Origin: AM-2324 sp964225135
GTDB taxonomy: Bacteria; Bacteroidota; Bacteroidia; Chitinophagales; Saprospiraceae
DNA length: 21,776 bases
Assembly (NCBI GenBank): GCA_964225135.1
Contig: CAXQNQ010000021.1
Location: forward strand, 1 to 21,776
Direction of reading: 5' to 3'
The stretch's first letter is position 1, and each line of letters opens with the position of its first letter. The notes below the pieces were generated by a model. That model saw nothing but the letters and a program-made list of their open reading frames with translations. It was not told the origin of the DNA and did no database searches. The position numbers and the translations under genes are program-made. Below are positions 1-6,218 of this stretch, piece after piece.

Positions 1-2120
1 GAATTGAATTCATCAAAGTAAAAATCGAGATACTCATTTGAAGGAATATCAAATGCGGCAACCACGTTCAATTTTTCATCTAGAATAGTCACCTTATTCA
101 ACTCCACCACCGATAAATACTTACCCCTTGGTGATGCTGCATATTTAAGGTCTAGAATTTTTGTACTGTGCTTGTACTGATGAAGGACCTTGAAGTTATT
201 ACCCAAATATCCGGATACTTGAATTACATCGTCAGAATAACCAATATACTCCAGTCTAGGACCATCATTCATGTTTTCTAACAGGAAGTTTTTCATATCC
301 TCCAATATCATCAATCCAAAATGATTCCCATTTCGATTGAACACCTTCACTTTACCATTTTTCTCTGGTACTACAAAACGCAAACTTCCATTAGATTCCG
401 TAAAAATAGTATTAGGCAACAATGGATCCATTGGAATCGGATCAAATAGATTATCCCCCTGAAGATTTCTAGCTTGCAAGGCACCTGAACAGTACTCAAA
501 CATGACATCTGAAGTATCTAAGGGAATGAATATCCGCTCTCCGCAATCTTTTTGCTTTAAACTAGGAATAGCCCAAGCGTAATCCTGAGCTAAATCAAAA
601 ATTCTTATGCTATCACTATTAGACTTTTGATACCAAATTCTCTGTTCCAAAATCGGTCTATCAGAATACTCGATCAGTCCCCAAGCTAAACTATCTCGAT
701 TAGGTATATAGATTGGTGTATTAAAAAATTGGCCTGTCTGCAGGTCAAGTAAATCTATGAATCCTCCAAAATTGATTACCGCAGTTTGATTAAAAATTTT
801 ACAGGACTTTATGGGTTGCTTTGCCGAAATTATCCACGATTTACCACCCCTTTTATCTATACCAAAAATACGATTAAGACTATCTTGACACATGAATTTT
901 TGCTGGCCATAGATATCAAAAAATGCGTATACCCTATTTACTTGTTCGCCTATATCGCCTTGAATTAACTCTGGCGCAATTAATGCATCGGATTGATTCA
1001 GCTTTATATGGAATGTGCTGTCCATACTGAATGACCAGATTCCCTTTTCAGGAAGTTTTTCCCAAATAATACCTGGGAGCTTCCAATATTTAGAACACAT
1101 TTGCCTTAGATGTGCAGCATAAAACTCGCCAACTGACGATACTCTGGGTACCTCAACGGTCACCTCATTCAAGATCAATTGAGACAACTTGCGTTCCAAA
1201 ACAGTAAAATCATCACTTATAACTAATAAATCCTCCCATTCCATATAAAATGGGCTTTGAAGTGGTAGATATGTTTCTCCCGACAAAAACCATTTCCAGT
1301 CTGTTGTCATTTGATAGATATCAACCATGCCATAAACCTCTTCTACTAGTTCTGTAGTGACCTGACTCATATCTATTGAACCGTTGGATTGATCCATAAT
1401 GATCATCATGGAAGATCCACTCCAAGCCCAACATTGGTCTACCCATGCTGAAGCTCCAGCCTCCTCCGGTAAGGACCTAAATAAATAAGAGTCTTCAGGA
1501 TTTAATATCTCTAAGCAATTATTTTGGAAAGTTTCCGATACCGGGCCAAAAGTGGGGTCATATTCCATTTCATATTGAAAGCTGCCATCCAATTGAAGGA
1601 TTTGACCACTATTCAAATTGGTTTCCCGTATAGTCTCATTAATCCAGTACTCTAGCCATTGGTCGATATTCAGATGGGACAATTCCGAAATCTCAACAGA
1701 GCCTACACGAATCACTTCTTGTAGTGCGGTAGGAAAGGTTGAAATAAGTACTTTGTCACCTAATTCAGTGCTGTACAATTGTTTCCCCCATTTATAAATA
1801 GATGTTCCTTTGAAAACAAAAGGCTCCGAAGATGGATATCCTGTATGAGTAGCATATAAAGCAAAAATGAAACCAATTTGATCACCAGACCTAACTTCAG
1901 TATAATTTAATTCACTTGAGATTAAATCAACTTCTATTTGCTGTAGCCAAGCACCCAATTGATTAAATATAGCCTCATTTTGGGTAGTGTCATTTACTGT
2001 AGCTGTATACTGAACGCCAAAGATTTGATCAAGCGTCTGACGCTCTTGATGCTTAGAACAAGAACAACATAAAAAGGCGAGAAATAACGCTCCAAATAGA
2101 AATCGGTTAAATAGGTACAT
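1..2120 (-). CDS. Large predicted lipoprotein, unknown function, C-terminus cut by window edge
   Basis: An uninterrupted minus-strand frame starts with ATG at 2120-2118 and runs for 706 complete codons to the left edge without a stop, so the C-terminus lies outside the window. The N-terminus (MYLFNRFLFGALFLAF followed by LCCSCSK) is a short positively charged, hydrophobic signal ending in a cysteine cluster, as in a type II signal peptide; the lipidated cysteine is probably one of residues 18-21. No transmembrane segment follows, so the protein is probably anchored on the cell envelope. The N-terminal ~320 residues contain two similar-looking stretches (about 110-135 and 285-310) of the kind GDKVLISTFPTALQEVI and WEDLLVISDDFTVLERKL, loosely resembling DUF3352-type proteins. 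From about residue 390 on, short beta-strand units such as RIFGIDKRGGKSWII and GGFIDLLDLQTGQFF suggest beta-propeller blades. Family assignment is an inference; I do not recognise the gene. It is divergent from the DUF423 gene and unrelated in context to the respiratory genes. Confidence 0.8.
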   Translation of the reverse strand, partial: MYLFNRFLFGALFLAFLCCSCSKHQERQTLDQIFGVQYTATVNDTTQNEAIFNQLGAWLQQIEVDLISSELNYTEVRSGDQIGFIFALYATHTGYPSSEPFVFKGTSIYKWGKQLYSTELGDKVLISTFPTALQEVIRVGSVEISELSHLNIDQWLEYWINETIRETNLNSGQILQLDGSFQYEMEYDPTFGPVSETFQNNCLEILNPEDSYLFRSLPEEAGASAWVDQCWAWSGSSMMIIMDQSNGSIDMSQVTTELVEEVYGMVDIYQMTTDWKWFLSGETYLPLQSPFYMEWEDLLVISDDFTVLERKLSQLILNEVTVEVPRVSSVGEFYAAHLRQMCSKYWKLPGIIWEKLPEKGIWSFSMDSTFHIKLNQSDALIAPELIQGDIGEQVNRVYAFFDIYGQQKFMCQDSLNRIFGIDKRGGKSWIISAKQPIKSCKIFNQTAVINFGGFIDLLDLQTGQFFNTPIYIPNRDSLAWGLIEYSDRPILEQRIWYQKSNSDSIRIFDLAQDYAWAIPSLKQKDCGERIFIPLDTSDVMFEYCSGALQARNLQGDNLFDPIPMDPLLPNTIFTESNGSLRFVVPEKNGKVKVFNRNGNHFGLMILEDMKNFLLENMNDGPRLEYIGYSDDVIQVSGYLGNNFKVLHQYKHSTKILDLKYAASPRGKYLSVVELNKVTILDEKLNVVAAFDIPSNEYLDFYFDEFN

Positions 2121-2190
2121 CAATAATTAATCTGGATATCCTTGGGTAATAATTAGTTATAAACCTACTCTTTATAATAGCAAGTTTCAT

Positions 2191-2198
2191 TAAATTTG
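2191..2198 (+). promoter_or_regulatory. Candidate Bacteroidota -7 box for the DUF423-M32 unit
   Basis: TAAATTTG fits the TAnnTTTG -7 consensus of Bacteroidota housekeeping promoters and sits 35 bases before the DUF423 start codon, giving a leader of about 30 bases. No clear TTG is found at the expected -33 distance. The 113-base gap 2121-2233 lies between divergent genes, so it must also hold the promoter of the leftward lipoprotein gene; the best minus-strand candidate is the near-match TAGGTTTA at 2167-2160, which is weak. Confidence 0.45.
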
Positions 2199-2233
2199 TT
2201 CAATCATTTTTAATTTTTTTTTATAAAATTCAA

Positions 2234-2632
2234 ATGCAAAAAAGAATACTACTGCAAGGAGTTGTATTTACTATTCTAGCTGTTATTTTAGGTGCCTTTG
2301 GAGCACACGCTTTAAAGTCGGTTTTAACGGCTCAACAATTAGAATCTTACCATACAGCGACACGCTACCTTATGTACCACGGTTTAAGTTTAATGATACT
2401 AATAGCTATTCAACAATACATAAAGCATCAACTACTCAATATCGGAGCGCACTTAATCTTTTGGGGAACACTATTATTCTCGGGTTCGATTATTTTATTA
2501 GTGTGTAGGAATCTATTAGACATAGAAATGCTAAAAATACTGGGTCCAATCACTCCCCTAGGTGGCAGTATACTTATTATTGGATGGATTTGTATTCTTA
2601 TTGGAATCCTAAAAAAGAAAGCTAATGACTAA
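2234..2632 (+). CDS. DUF423 family small membrane protein (YgdD-like)
   Basis: A 132-residue protein, the usual size of the DUF423/UPF0382 family, with about four hydrophobic segments (roughly residues 5-25, 47-62, 70-91 and 103-125). Family-typical sequence is visible at the start: AVILGAFGAHALK around residues 17-29, then a polar stretch with ESYHTATRYLMYHG (residues 38-51), which is the conserved signature between helices 1 and 2. The function of the family is unknown; members are inner-membrane proteins. It begins with ATG after an A/T-rich leader with no Shine-Dalgarno sequence, as is normal in Bacteroidota. Its last eight bases overlap the start of the downstream carboxypeptidase (ATGACTAA), so the two are probably translationally coupled and co-transcribed. 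Nothing in the sequence indicates a functional link between the two products. Confidence 0.9.
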   Translation: MQKRILLQGVVFTILAVILGAFGAHALKSVLTAQQLESYHTATRYLMYHGLSLMILIAIQQYIKHQLLNIGAHLIFWGTLLFSGSIILLVCRNLLDIEMLKILGPITPLGGSILIIGWICILIGILKKKAND

Positions 2633-4124
2633 AGCAAATTATCAAGGTTTCGTACAGCAGCTTCAAAAGGTATTTGATGTCCAGGCCAGTATCGCATTGT
2701 TGAATTGGGATCAAGAAACCTATATGCCAAAAGGTGGCGCATCTCAACGATCTAGACAGATTAGTACACTTAGTGCCTATGCACATGAGCTTTTCACTGA
2801 TCCATCATTCAAATCATTAGTCAGGACACTAATTGACAAGCTAGACAGTCTAAGTGCCACAGAACAAGTCAATATCAAAGAAACATTCAAACAAATAGCA
2901 AGGGCGGAAAAATTAGATGCTGCATTTGTTAGTAAGCGATCTGAATGCATTTCCGCCACCTATCAATCTTGGATAAAGGCAAGAGCAGAAAAAAATTACT
3001 CCATTTATGAGCAGCAACTCCAACAATTAATAGAACTTAAGAAAGAGGAAGCAGATAGAATAGGCTACACTGGTCATCCATATAATGCCCTGTTAGAGGA
3101 GTTTGAACCTGGTATGGATTGCAAGCAGCTCGATCATATTTTTCAAGGAGTAAAAGATCATTTGAATCCTCTTTTGAGACAAATTCTGGCCAAAGCAGCT
3201 CCAGATGATAGTTTTATGCGTAGAAACTACGATAAAGACAAGCAATGGGATTTTGGTATAGATTTATTAAAAGGCATGGGCTATGACTTCGATAGAGGTC
3301 GGCAAGATCTATCTATTCATCCCTTCACTACTGGATTTGGAGCGGATGATATTCGAGTTACTACCAGAGTTAATGAGCACAACTTAGCTTCCATGGTTTG
3401 GTCTTGTATTCACGAAGGAGGACATGCCTTATATGAGCAAGGACTGCCATCTTCTGATTATGGTTTACCAACAGGAAAATACATTTCACTTGGTATTCAC
3501 GAATCTCAATCTAGACTGTGGGAAAACCATGTAGGTCGATCTAGTGCTTACTGGAATCATAATTTCAAATTAGCGCAAAGCTATTTTCCTGAACAATTAC
3601 ATGATGTGAGTGCGCATGATTTTTATGCAGCTTGTAATAAGATTGAAGCCAGTCCTATTCGAACGGAAGCAGATGAATTAACTTATCATTTCCATGTAAT
3701 GATTCGCTATGAAATAGAAAAAGAACTCATTACGGGTAATTTGAGTACTAAGGATGCTGAGGCATACTGGAATGAAGCTTACAAAACCTATCTAGGTCTA
3801 AATATTTCAGATCCCAATCAAGGTATTCTACAAGATATACATTGGTCCTTGGGAAGTTTGGGTTATTTCCCTACCTACTCTATCGGTAGTTTCTATGCAG
3901 CTCAGTTCTATGCAGCAGCGGTTCAGGCCATCGAGGACTTGGAGTTGCAAATTGCCCAAGGTGATAATAGTCAACTTTTATCTTGGTTACAGCAACGAAT
4001 ATATGAGCAAGGTATGCACTACAGTGCTGAAGAACTTGCCATAGCCATTTCTGGAGAACCTTTGAATTACAATTACTTTAAAGCTTACACCGCCAAGAAA
4101 TACGGCGCACTATATGATTTATAA
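2625..4124 (+). CDS. M32 family metallocarboxypeptidase (carboxypeptidase Taq)
   Basis: A 499-residue cytosolic zinc enzyme that removes C-terminal amino acids from peptides; about 500 residues is the normal length for the M32 family (Thermus aquaticus carboxypeptidase Taq). The zinc motif HEGGH is at residues 263-267, and the second family signature HESQSRLWEN is at 292-301, whose glutamate supplies the third zinc ligand in M32 enzymes. Further conserved blocks are DQETYMPKGGASQR (29-42), IRTEADELTYHFHVMIRYE (345-363) and GYFPTYSIGSFYAAQF (413-428). There is no signal peptide. It overlaps the DUF423 gene by eight bases and is followed after a single base by a strong hairpin terminator. The family is broadly distributed and the role is presumably peptide turnover; all key residues are present, so it should be active. 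Confidence 0.96.
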   Translation: MTKANYQGFVQQLQKVFDVQASIALLNWDQETYMPKGGASQRSRQISTLSAYAHELFTDPSFKSLVRTLIDKLDSLSATEQVNIKETFKQIARAEKLDAAFVSKRSECISATYQSWIKARAEKNYSIYEQQLQQLIELKKEEADRIGYTGHPYNALLEEFEPGMDCKQLDHIFQGVKDHLNPLLRQILAKAAPDDSFMRRNYDKDKQWDFGIDLLKGMGYDFDRGRQDLSIHPFTTGFGADDIRVTTRVNEHNLASMVWSCIHEGGHALYEQGLPSSDYGLPTGKYISLGIHESQSRLWENHVGRSSAYWNHNFKLAQSYFPEQLHDVSAHDFYAACNKIEASPIRTEADELTYHFHVMIRYEIEKELITGNLSTKDAEAYWNEAYKTYLGLNISDPNQGILQDIHWSLGSLGYFPTYSIGSFYAAQFYAAAVQAIEDLELQIAQGDNSQLLSWLQQRIYEQGMHYSAEELAIAISGEPLNYNYFKAYTAKKYGALYDL

Positions 4125-4156
4125 AAAAAGGGCAGCTTAATTGAGCTGCCCTTTTT
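4125..4156. terminator. Bidirectional intrinsic terminator between convergent genes
   Basis: A perfect 8-bp stem (GGGCAGCT at 4130-4137, AGCTGCCC at 4144-4151) with a 6-base loop is flanked by A-runs on the left and T-runs on the right, so the stem can extend to 13 bp and each strand has a U-tract after the hairpin. It serves the plus-strand carboxypeptidase, whose stop is at 4122-4124, and the minus-strand CPMC gene. The last codons of the minus-strand gene form one arm of the stem and its stop codon (4139-4137) straddles the loop edge. Confidence 0.92.
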
Positions 4157-4427
4157 CTATCTGTGCTAATCCGTTGTCAGCACTTTGCTGTTCGGATTTA
4201 GTTTTTCTCTGATACTTGAAATAAGTATATCCTAATACACCCGCAAAAACATAAGGTGCTGCAAGCATATACAAAATCCCTTTATTCAATCCTTTACCGT
4301 CAGAACCACCTTCTTTGAGGTTAGACTCTGCAGACATCCTACACATAGGACATTGCGCCTCTACCTGATTGATAGGCAAAACAGATAGACTGCATAAAAA
4401 GCCAAATAAAATGATTAGTCGTTTCAT
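4137..4427 (-). CDS. Small exported CPMC-motif protein with one C-terminal membrane segment
   Basis: A 96-residue protein starting at the ATG 4427-4425. The frame stays open upstream to 4547 but that extension would overlap the DUF420 gene and lacks a signal sequence, whereas this start gives a clear signal peptide (residues 1-25, ending VEAQ). The mature protein would begin with a cysteine pair, CPMCR at 26-30, followed by a Gly/Lys-rich linker and one hydrophobic segment (about 51-69) ending in a charged tail. The topology suggests a periplasmic CxxC head next to the membrane. I do not know a function for it; the position beside DUF420 and the oxidase operon, together with a CxxC and nearby methionines, makes a metal-handling or thiol role in oxidase assembly possible, but this is inference. 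Its C-terminal codons are embedded in the terminator stem. Confidence 0.72.
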   Translation of the reverse strand: MKRLIILFGFLCSLSVLPINQVEAQCPMCRMSAESNLKEGGSDGKGLNKGILYMLAAPYVFAGVLGYTYFKYQRKTKSEQQSADNGLAQIEKGQLN

Positions 4428-4431
4428 AGTG

Positions 4432-4439
4432 CAAATATA
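4432..4439 (-). promoter_or_regulatory. Tentative -7 box directly before the CPMC gene
   Basis: Reading leftward, TATATTTG matches TAnnTTTG and ends only four bases before the ATG at 4427. If used, transcription would begin at or beside the start codon, producing a leaderless or nearly leaderless message. No convincing TTG is seen at the -33 distance, so this may be chance in A/T-rich DNA, with the gene simply read from the upstream SCO-like/DUF420 unit. Confidence 0.25.
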
Positions 4440-4447
4440 CAACGCCT

Positions 4448-4464
4448 TGGCATAATTTATGCCA
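4448..4464. repeat. Perfect 7-bp inverted repeat between DUF420 and CPMC genes
   Basis: TGGCATA, a 3-base spacer ATT, and TATGCCA form a perfect inverted repeat in the 44-base gap between the DUF420 stop codon and the CPMC start. In the leftward message it can form a short hairpin, but it is not followed by a U-tract on that strand. It could be a weak processing or pausing hairpin, or an operator next to the tentative -7 box. Confidence 0.45.
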
Positions 4465-4471
4465 CAGTTTT

Positions 4472-5011
4472 TTAATAATATGGTAAAAGCATTAGATAGC
4501 AGATAGGTCCTGTTATAGCAACATACAGCCAAAATGGGAAAACCCAACGAGCCATTTTTTTGTGCTGATCAATTTGATTCGTGTAAGCACGAATAAAAGT
4601 AAACAAGATAAAAGGGAAAATACCAGCCGCTAAAACAATATGGGAAATCAATAAAATGAAGTATAGCGTCCGCATAAATCCTTCACCACCGTATAAAGTC
4701 TCTGGCGTTGTAAAGTGATAAAGTACATAGCTTAATAAAAAGCCTACACTCAGCGCAAAAGCCAAATAAATCGATTTACGGTGTTGTTCTACCTTCTTTT
4801 GCTTAATAAATCGAAACGCAAATATCAATACCACTGCTGTCAGTGCATTTAGACTCGCATGAATAGGTGGTAAAAAAGAAAAAGACACTCCTTCCGGTAA
4901 AGGTATTTTTACCTGACGCATTAAGCCAACTAAAAAGAGTACTGCAACAGTTATAACCCATGCCCATATTCTGAGGGTCTTTGCTAATTTCAAATCTGCT
5001 TCCTTAGCCAT
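4472..5011 (-). CDS. DUF420 family membrane protein (CtaM/YozB-like oxidase assembly factor)
   Basis: A 179-residue integral membrane protein with about five hydrophobic segments (near residues 13-30, 50-68, 80-100, 112-140 and 154-176). It carries the family's conserved histidines at 51 (PPIHASLNA), 77 (VEQHRKSI), 99 (LYHFTTPE), 124 (ISHIVLAAG) and 150 (DQHKKMARW), in the expected order. Members include Bacillus YozB and Staphylococcus CtaM; CtaM is needed for maturation of a heme a-containing oxidase, so a role in aa3 oxidase assembly is likely here. It lies five bases after the SCO-like gene and 44 bases before the CPMC gene, all leftward, just downstream of the ACIII/oxidase operon. The start ATG at 5011-5009 is the first in the frame and gives the expected length. 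Confidence 0.88.
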   Translation of the reverse strand: MAKEADLKLAKTLRIWAWVITVAVLFLVGLMRQVKIPLPEGVSFSFLPPIHASLNALTAVVLIFAFRFIKQKKVEQHRKSIYLAFALSVGFLLSYVLYHFTTPETLYGGEGFMRTLYFILLISHIVLAAGIFPFILFTFIRAYTNQIDQHKKMARWVFPFWLYVAITGPICYLMLLPYY

Positions 5012-5016
5012 GATGC

Positions 5017-5622
5017 TTATTTTTCTGTTTGTGGAATATAATCAAACTCAGGGGTCTTTTCCCTTGGGAATACTTTGACAATATGGCTGCCCAATTGAGC
5101 CAAGTCATCTTTATCTTTTATATCGTAATAGTTTCTGATATACAACTTAGGATCTAGCAAAACCAGATTCTTATCATCAGGAACACGCATGCTTTGTTTT
5201 ATATCTGCCAGTGTTTCGCTCGTTTTAATCACAAATACCTCTTGTGGTCTTCTCAATCCTTGAATAGCATCATCCAACTGCCCATCAAAATCATTGGAAT
5301 AAATGACTAAATGCAAGTCATTACGATCTCCAAATTGGTGCTGAGACTCTCTGTACAATACTAAGAAATCTTCAATATCTGACTGTTGGTCATGCATACA
5401 AAGCAGCATCACTTTTTCATTGAATGTCTCCATCAATAATGAATCACCTAGAGTCACCGTTTCTAGGTTGGTACTATCTTTTATTTGCACCTCTTGAATA
5501 ATACCTACTTGATACTCAAAACCATTTTTGAGATAGATATAAGAAATCAAAGGAAAGCCAACAAAGAAAGCGATAAGTGCAATGAATTGAAAAGGCTTCT
5601 TTTTGATGTTACTAAGGTCCAT
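5017..5622 (-). CDS. SCO-like membrane-anchored protein lacking the copper-binding motif
   Basis: A 201-residue protein beginning at the ATG 5622-5620; a TTG three codons upstream is less likely. One N-terminal membrane segment (about 11-31) anchors a domain that would face the periplasm. It occupies the position where Bacteroidota usually carry a SCO1/SenC protein, and the end of the domain (NLVLLDPKLYIRNYYDIKD, 152-170) resembles the 'LVDxxGxIRGxYD' strand of SCO proteins. However, the site where SCO proteins have the copper-binding CxxxC reads EKVMLLCMHDQQSD (69-82): one cysteine, Cys75, is the only cysteine in the whole protein, and the second position is Gln79. The distal ligand histidine is not recognisable either. 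It therefore cannot bind copper in the SCO manner; it may be a scaffold, or have lost its function. SCO homology itself is inferred from position, length and fold pattern. Confidence 0.72.
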   Translation of the reverse strand: MDLSNIKKKPFQFIALIAFFVGFPLISYIYLKNGFEYQVGIIQEVQIKDSTNLETVTLGDSLLMETFNEKVMLLCMHDQQSDIEDFLVLYRESQHQFGDRNDLHLVIYSNDFDGQLDDAIQGLRRPQEVFVIKTSETLADIKQSMRVPDDKNLVLLDPKLYIRNYYDIKDKDDLAQLGSHIVKVFPREKTPEFDYIPQTEK

Positions 5623-5648
5623 TGAAAACAATTATTTTAAAAGTTCAA

Positions 5649-5674
5649 CAAAGATATCTTCTTATAGTTTACAA
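5649..5674 (-). promoter_or_regulatory. Candidate promoter of the SCO-like/DUF420/CPMC unit
   Basis: Reading leftward, TTG (5674-5672) is followed after 15 bases by TATCTTTG (5656-5649), a full match to TAnnTTTG. The spacing is slightly shorter than the usual 17-23 bases. It lies immediately after the terminator of the large operon and about 27 bases before the SCO-like ATG, as expected for a separate start of the accessory genes. Confidence 0.5.
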
Positions 5675-5705
5675 AAAAAGGTGAGTCGTAAAACTCACCT
5701 TTTTT
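5673..5705 (-). terminator. Intrinsic terminator of the ACIII/aa3 oxidase operon
   Basis: GGTGAGT (5680-5686) and ACTCACC (5693-5699) form a perfect 7-bp stem around a 6-base loop, extended by A/T pairing of the flanking runs to about 13 bp. In the leftward message the hairpin is followed by seven U residues. It sits 20 bases after the stop codon of the subunit IV gene and before the SCO-like gene, so it separates the twelve-gene operon from the accessory genes. Confidence 0.9.
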
Positions 5706-5724
5706 CTCTATGATTAACCAACTT

Positions 5725-6189
5725 TTAGTGGTTTTCGTCTTGATGTAATTCGACTTCTTCAACAGCATCTTCTACAATAACTACCGTATTCGATTCAATC
5801 TTATTTTTCTCCAAGATCTGATCACGTCTTTCTTTCCAAGAATTACCCTCTTGGAAGAAAGCGATAAGTGCCCATACGAATAATAACATCGGAAGTAATA
5901 CAGACATTCTCAATCCTTTTACTTCATCAGCCATGTGCATGAACTTATATACAATATAATACGCCTTGTAAAGAGATAGACCAATCAGTAATAAACCCAC
6001 AATGATTAATAAAGGAGCCAATGGTCCTTCATATAAACCAAGGTTTACATTAAAACTCCAGTCCGGTTCAATACCTAGGTGTCCCTTTCCAAAAAGAGAA
6101 ACCATAACCTCAATAATTGTGATAACAGCTAAAAGGCCTAGACCTTTTTTCACTGCTTTTATACCTTCTTCTTTAGATAAATGTCCCAT
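5725..6189 (-). CDS. Cytochrome c oxidase subunit IV family protein
   Basis: A 154-residue membrane protein with three hydrophobic segments (about 16-34, 57-80 and 94-112), the layout of the prokaryotic subunit IV (COX4_pro-like) proteins that stabilise subunits I-III of heme-copper oxidases. A glycine/proline-containing loop (35-56) links helices 1 and 2, and an acidic tail (139-154, ending ELHQDENH) follows helix 3. It is the last gene of the leftward operon, 29 bases after the larger subunit III gene, and is followed by a strong terminator. Individual catalytic residues are not expected in this subunit; the call rests on length, topology and position. Confidence 0.85.
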   Translation of the reverse strand: MGHLSKEEGIKAVKKGLGLLAVITIIEVMVSLFGKGHLGIEPDWSFNVNLGLYEGPLAPLLIIVGLLLIGLSLYKAYYIVYKFMHMADEVKGLRMSVLLPMLLFVWALIAFFQEGNSWKERRDQILEKNKIESNTVVIVEDAVEEVELHQDENH

Positions 6190-6218
6190 TATATAAGAAT
6201 TCTAAATTTCTAATTCAA

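Noticed and set aside
786..968. 60-codon plus-strand frame
   Set aside because: It lies opposite the long minus-strand lipoprotein frame and shows no domain, signal or start-region support.
4428..4547. N-terminal extension of the CPMC gene to an upstream start at 4547
   Set aside because: It would overlap the DUF420 gene by 76 bases and destroy the clear signal peptide that begins at the internal ATG 4427.
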